Positions 62,426 through 64,000 of a stretch of DNA of 64,000 nucleotides are shown one piece after another (positions within the stretch are counted from its first letter, which is position 1; every line of letters begins with the position of its first letter). This DNA comes from Nocardia sp. NRRL S-836. Its GTDB lineage: Bacteria; Actinomycetota; Actinomycetes; Mycobacteriales; Pseudonocardiaceae. The stretch is taken from the NCBI RefSeq assembly GCF_001279525.1, contig NZ_LGDY01000106.1, positions 62,001-126,000 of the forward strand, given 5' to 3'. A program made the translations under genes and the position numbers. The notes under the pieces were generated by a model. That model saw only the letters and a list, made by a program, of their open reading frames with translations, did not search any database and was not told the DNA's origin.

Positions 62426-64000
62426 TCATCGGTAGGCCGAGGACTGCAGCTCGTACAGCTCGGCGTAGAGGTCGGGGTGGGCCATGAGGTGCTCGTGGCT
62501 GCCCATCTCGCGGATGCGGCCGCCGTCGAGGACGACGATCAGGTCGGCCATGCGCACGGTGGAGAAGCGGTGCGACACCAGCAGCGTCACCGTTCCCCTG
62601 GACTTCCCTGCGCGTGCGGCGGCGGCGAAACGCTCGAACAGCGCGTGCTCGGTCTGCGGGTCGAGCGCGGCGGTGGGCTCGTCGAACACGGCGAGCAGCG
62701 GATCGGTGCGCAGCAGGCCGCGGGCGAGTGCCAGCTTCTGCCACTGGCCGCCGGACAGCTCGACACCGCCGTCCCACGCCCGTCCCAGCCGCGTGTCGAG
62801 GCCGCGCGGCAGGCCGTCCACAACGGACCGGGCACCGGCCCGGTCGAGGGCACCGTGCAGCGCGGCGTCGTCGTCGATCCGCGCGATGTCCGCCACGCCC
62901 ACGGTTTCGCGGGCCGCGAGCTGCAGCTCCACGAAGTCCTGGAACGCGCCGCTGACCCTGGTCCGCCACTCGCGGGTGGGGATGCGGTGCAGGTCCACGC
63001 CGTCGACGCGGATCTCGCCGCCGTCCGGTTGGTAGAAGTCGCACAGCAGCTTCACGAGCGTGGACTTGCCCGCGCCGTTCTCCCCCACCAGCGCCACCAC
63101 CGAACCGGCGGGCAGGTGCAGCGACACGCCGTCGAGGACGGTCCGTTCACTGCCGGGATAGCGGTACGTGACGTCGACCAGGTCGATGCCGTGGCTCAGC
63201 GCCGCGGGCGGGGCGGCGGGCTCGGCCGGGTGCTTGCCCGCGGTGGCGGCGAAGCGCTCAAGCCAGACGTAACGCCGGGCCTGCTTGAGGCACCACAGGA
63301 AGTCGCCGCTGTAGCCGACGGACGTGGCGACGACCGCGGCCATCTCGATGGTGAGCGCCACGACCATGACGACGTCACCGGGCGTGGCCCTGCCCTGGAC
63401 CGCGAGCCACACCACCAGCGCGATGGCGCCGACGAACCCGCCCGCGTTGACCACCGCGTCGACGCTCTTGAGCACGGCACCCCTCCAGGCGGCCCGGTTG
63501 CGGGTGCCGAGGACCTCGTCGGAGACCCGGTGGTGGCGGCGGACCAGCTCGCGGGTGAGCCCGAAGACGCGCAGCTCCTTGCCCGCACCGGCGGTCGTGC
63601 CGATGTCGAACAGGTGGCGGCGCAACCGTTCCGGTTCGCCGGTGTCCTCCTGGGCCTCGACGGCGAGGTCGTTGGCCCGGCTGGTGATCCACAGCGAGAT
63701 GAACGCCAGCAGTGCCAGCGAGATGAGCGCCGGGTGGACATCGGCCAGCAGTGCCGCGGTGGCGCCGAAGCCGACGAACGCGCTGATCAGACCGGCCATG
63801 GCGTTGGTCATCTCGGCGAGGCTCTCGCGTTCCTCGCGCACCAGCTGGATCTGGTCGAGGTACTTCGGGTCCTCGTGCGGGGTGAGGCTGTCGATGCCGC
63901 CGAGCATGCGCATCAACGTCCGGTCGGACAGCGCCTGGGTGCGTTCGAGGACCGCGAACACGCAGTGGGCGTTGTAGTACTGGGCGACGACGAGCAGCCC
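62426..64000 (-). CDS. ABC exporter, fused permease-ATPase (N-terminus off the edge)
   Basis: 524 visible residues; the frame stays open to base 64000, so the start lies outside. Remaining membrane helices are near 63720-63830 and 63320-63460; the ATPase has GENGAGKST (near 63075), LSGGQWQKLALAR (near 62735) and LLAVFDEPTAALDP (near 62680). Half-size exporter that works as a dimer. Immediate coupling to VioD/VioC/MbtH genes suggests product export or self-protection. Confidence 0.93.
   Translation of the reverse strand, partial: GLLVVAQYYNAHCVFAVLERTQALSDRTLMRMLGGIDSLTPHEDPKYLDQIQLVREERESLAEMTNAMAGLISAFVGFGATAALLADVHPALISLALLAFISLWITSRANDLAVEAQEDTGEPERLRRHLFDIGTTAGAGKELRVFGLTRELVRRHHRVSDEVLGTRNRAAWRGAVLKSVDAVVNAGGFVGAIALVVWLAVQGRATPGDVVMVVALTIEMAAVVATSVGYSGDFLWCLKQARRYVWLERFAATAGKHPAEPAAPPAALSHGIDLVDVTYRYPGSERTVLDGVSLHLPAGSVVALVGENGAGKSTLVKLLCDFYQPDGGEIRVDGVDLHRIPTREWRTRVSGAFQDFVELQLAARETVGVADIARIDDDAALHGALDRAGARSVVDGLPRGLDTRLGRAWDGGVELSGGQWQKLALARGLLRTDPLLAVFDEPTAALDPQTEHALFERFAAAARAGKSRGTVTLLVSHRFSTVRMADLIVVLDGGRIREMGSHEHLMAHPDLYAELYELQSSAYR

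Overview
The window is uniformly high-GC with long frames on both strands, frequent GTG starts and many ATGA/GTGA stop-start overlaps. That points to an actinomycete. The mix of families (NRPS, MbtH-like, EspC-like, YbaB, CU044_5270, PRC-barrel, DUF3040, CGNR, DUF1996) fits Pseudonocardiales best (Lentzea/Saccharothrix/Lechevalieria type); that placement is inference. I saw no rRNA, tRNA, CRISPR array, transposase or integrase.

Both ends lie inside different biosynthetic loci. Left end, minus strand (1-8702): an MbtH-like protein, a serine hydrolase of the beta-lactamase/PBP fold and an initiating NRPS (A-T-C-A-T-E-C...) that runs off the edge inside the active-site motif of its second C domain. 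Right end, minus strand (60038-64000): an ABC exporter (cut by the edge), a VioD-like capreomycidine synthase, a VioC-like arginine beta-hydroxylase and a second MbtH-like protein, closed by a hairpin. These are the tailoring, export and helper parts of a capreomycidine-type peptide locus whose synthetases should lie to the right.

Between them: a STAS protein and a histidine phosphatase (9.1-10.4 kb); a TetR-fusion/winged-helix/short PPDK-like operon (10.7-13.7 kb), whose promoter shares an operator with the phosphatase gene and whose 3' end is followed by decayed copies of itself; an NmtR/P1B-4 ATPase nickel-cobalt efflux pair (14.3-16.6 kb); a divergent NRAMP-like transporter with two PRC-barrel proteins (16.7-19.0 kb); a type VII secretion-associated operon without its own secretion machinery (19.0-22.3 kb); DUF3040, CGNR and MFS genes (22.4-24.8 kb); and a copper island with repeated CsoR boxes (24.7-31.0 kb: DUF4396, DUF6153, DUF305, TVP38, CsoR, CopZ, a periplasmic metal protein, CopA), followed by a BlaI/M56 sensor pair.

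The remainder holds an aldo/keto reductase, an ABC-2 export operon (33.8-36.5 kb), a secreted beta-helix/ricin-B enzyme, an ECF sigma operon, a TetR-controlled flavin monooxygenase with two clear operators, an ArsR/VOC pair, an exceptional sigma factor-zinc motif-membrane-GH128 fusion (44.1-45.9 kb), a secreted DUF1996 protein, LplA-like and spermidine-synthase-like proteins, a NUDIX/APH/XRE regulatory group, a VanY-like lipoprotein, a solitary Ski2-like helicase with a zinc-finger head, and a TetR/YVTN beta-propeller pair sharing a perfect 28-bp palindrome.

The strongest candidates for new biology are the sigma-GH128 fusion, the TetR-fusion regulon with its decaying 3'-end repeats, the capreomycidine operon and the TetR/YVTN pair. 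All function calls come from reading motifs by eye; no database search was run.
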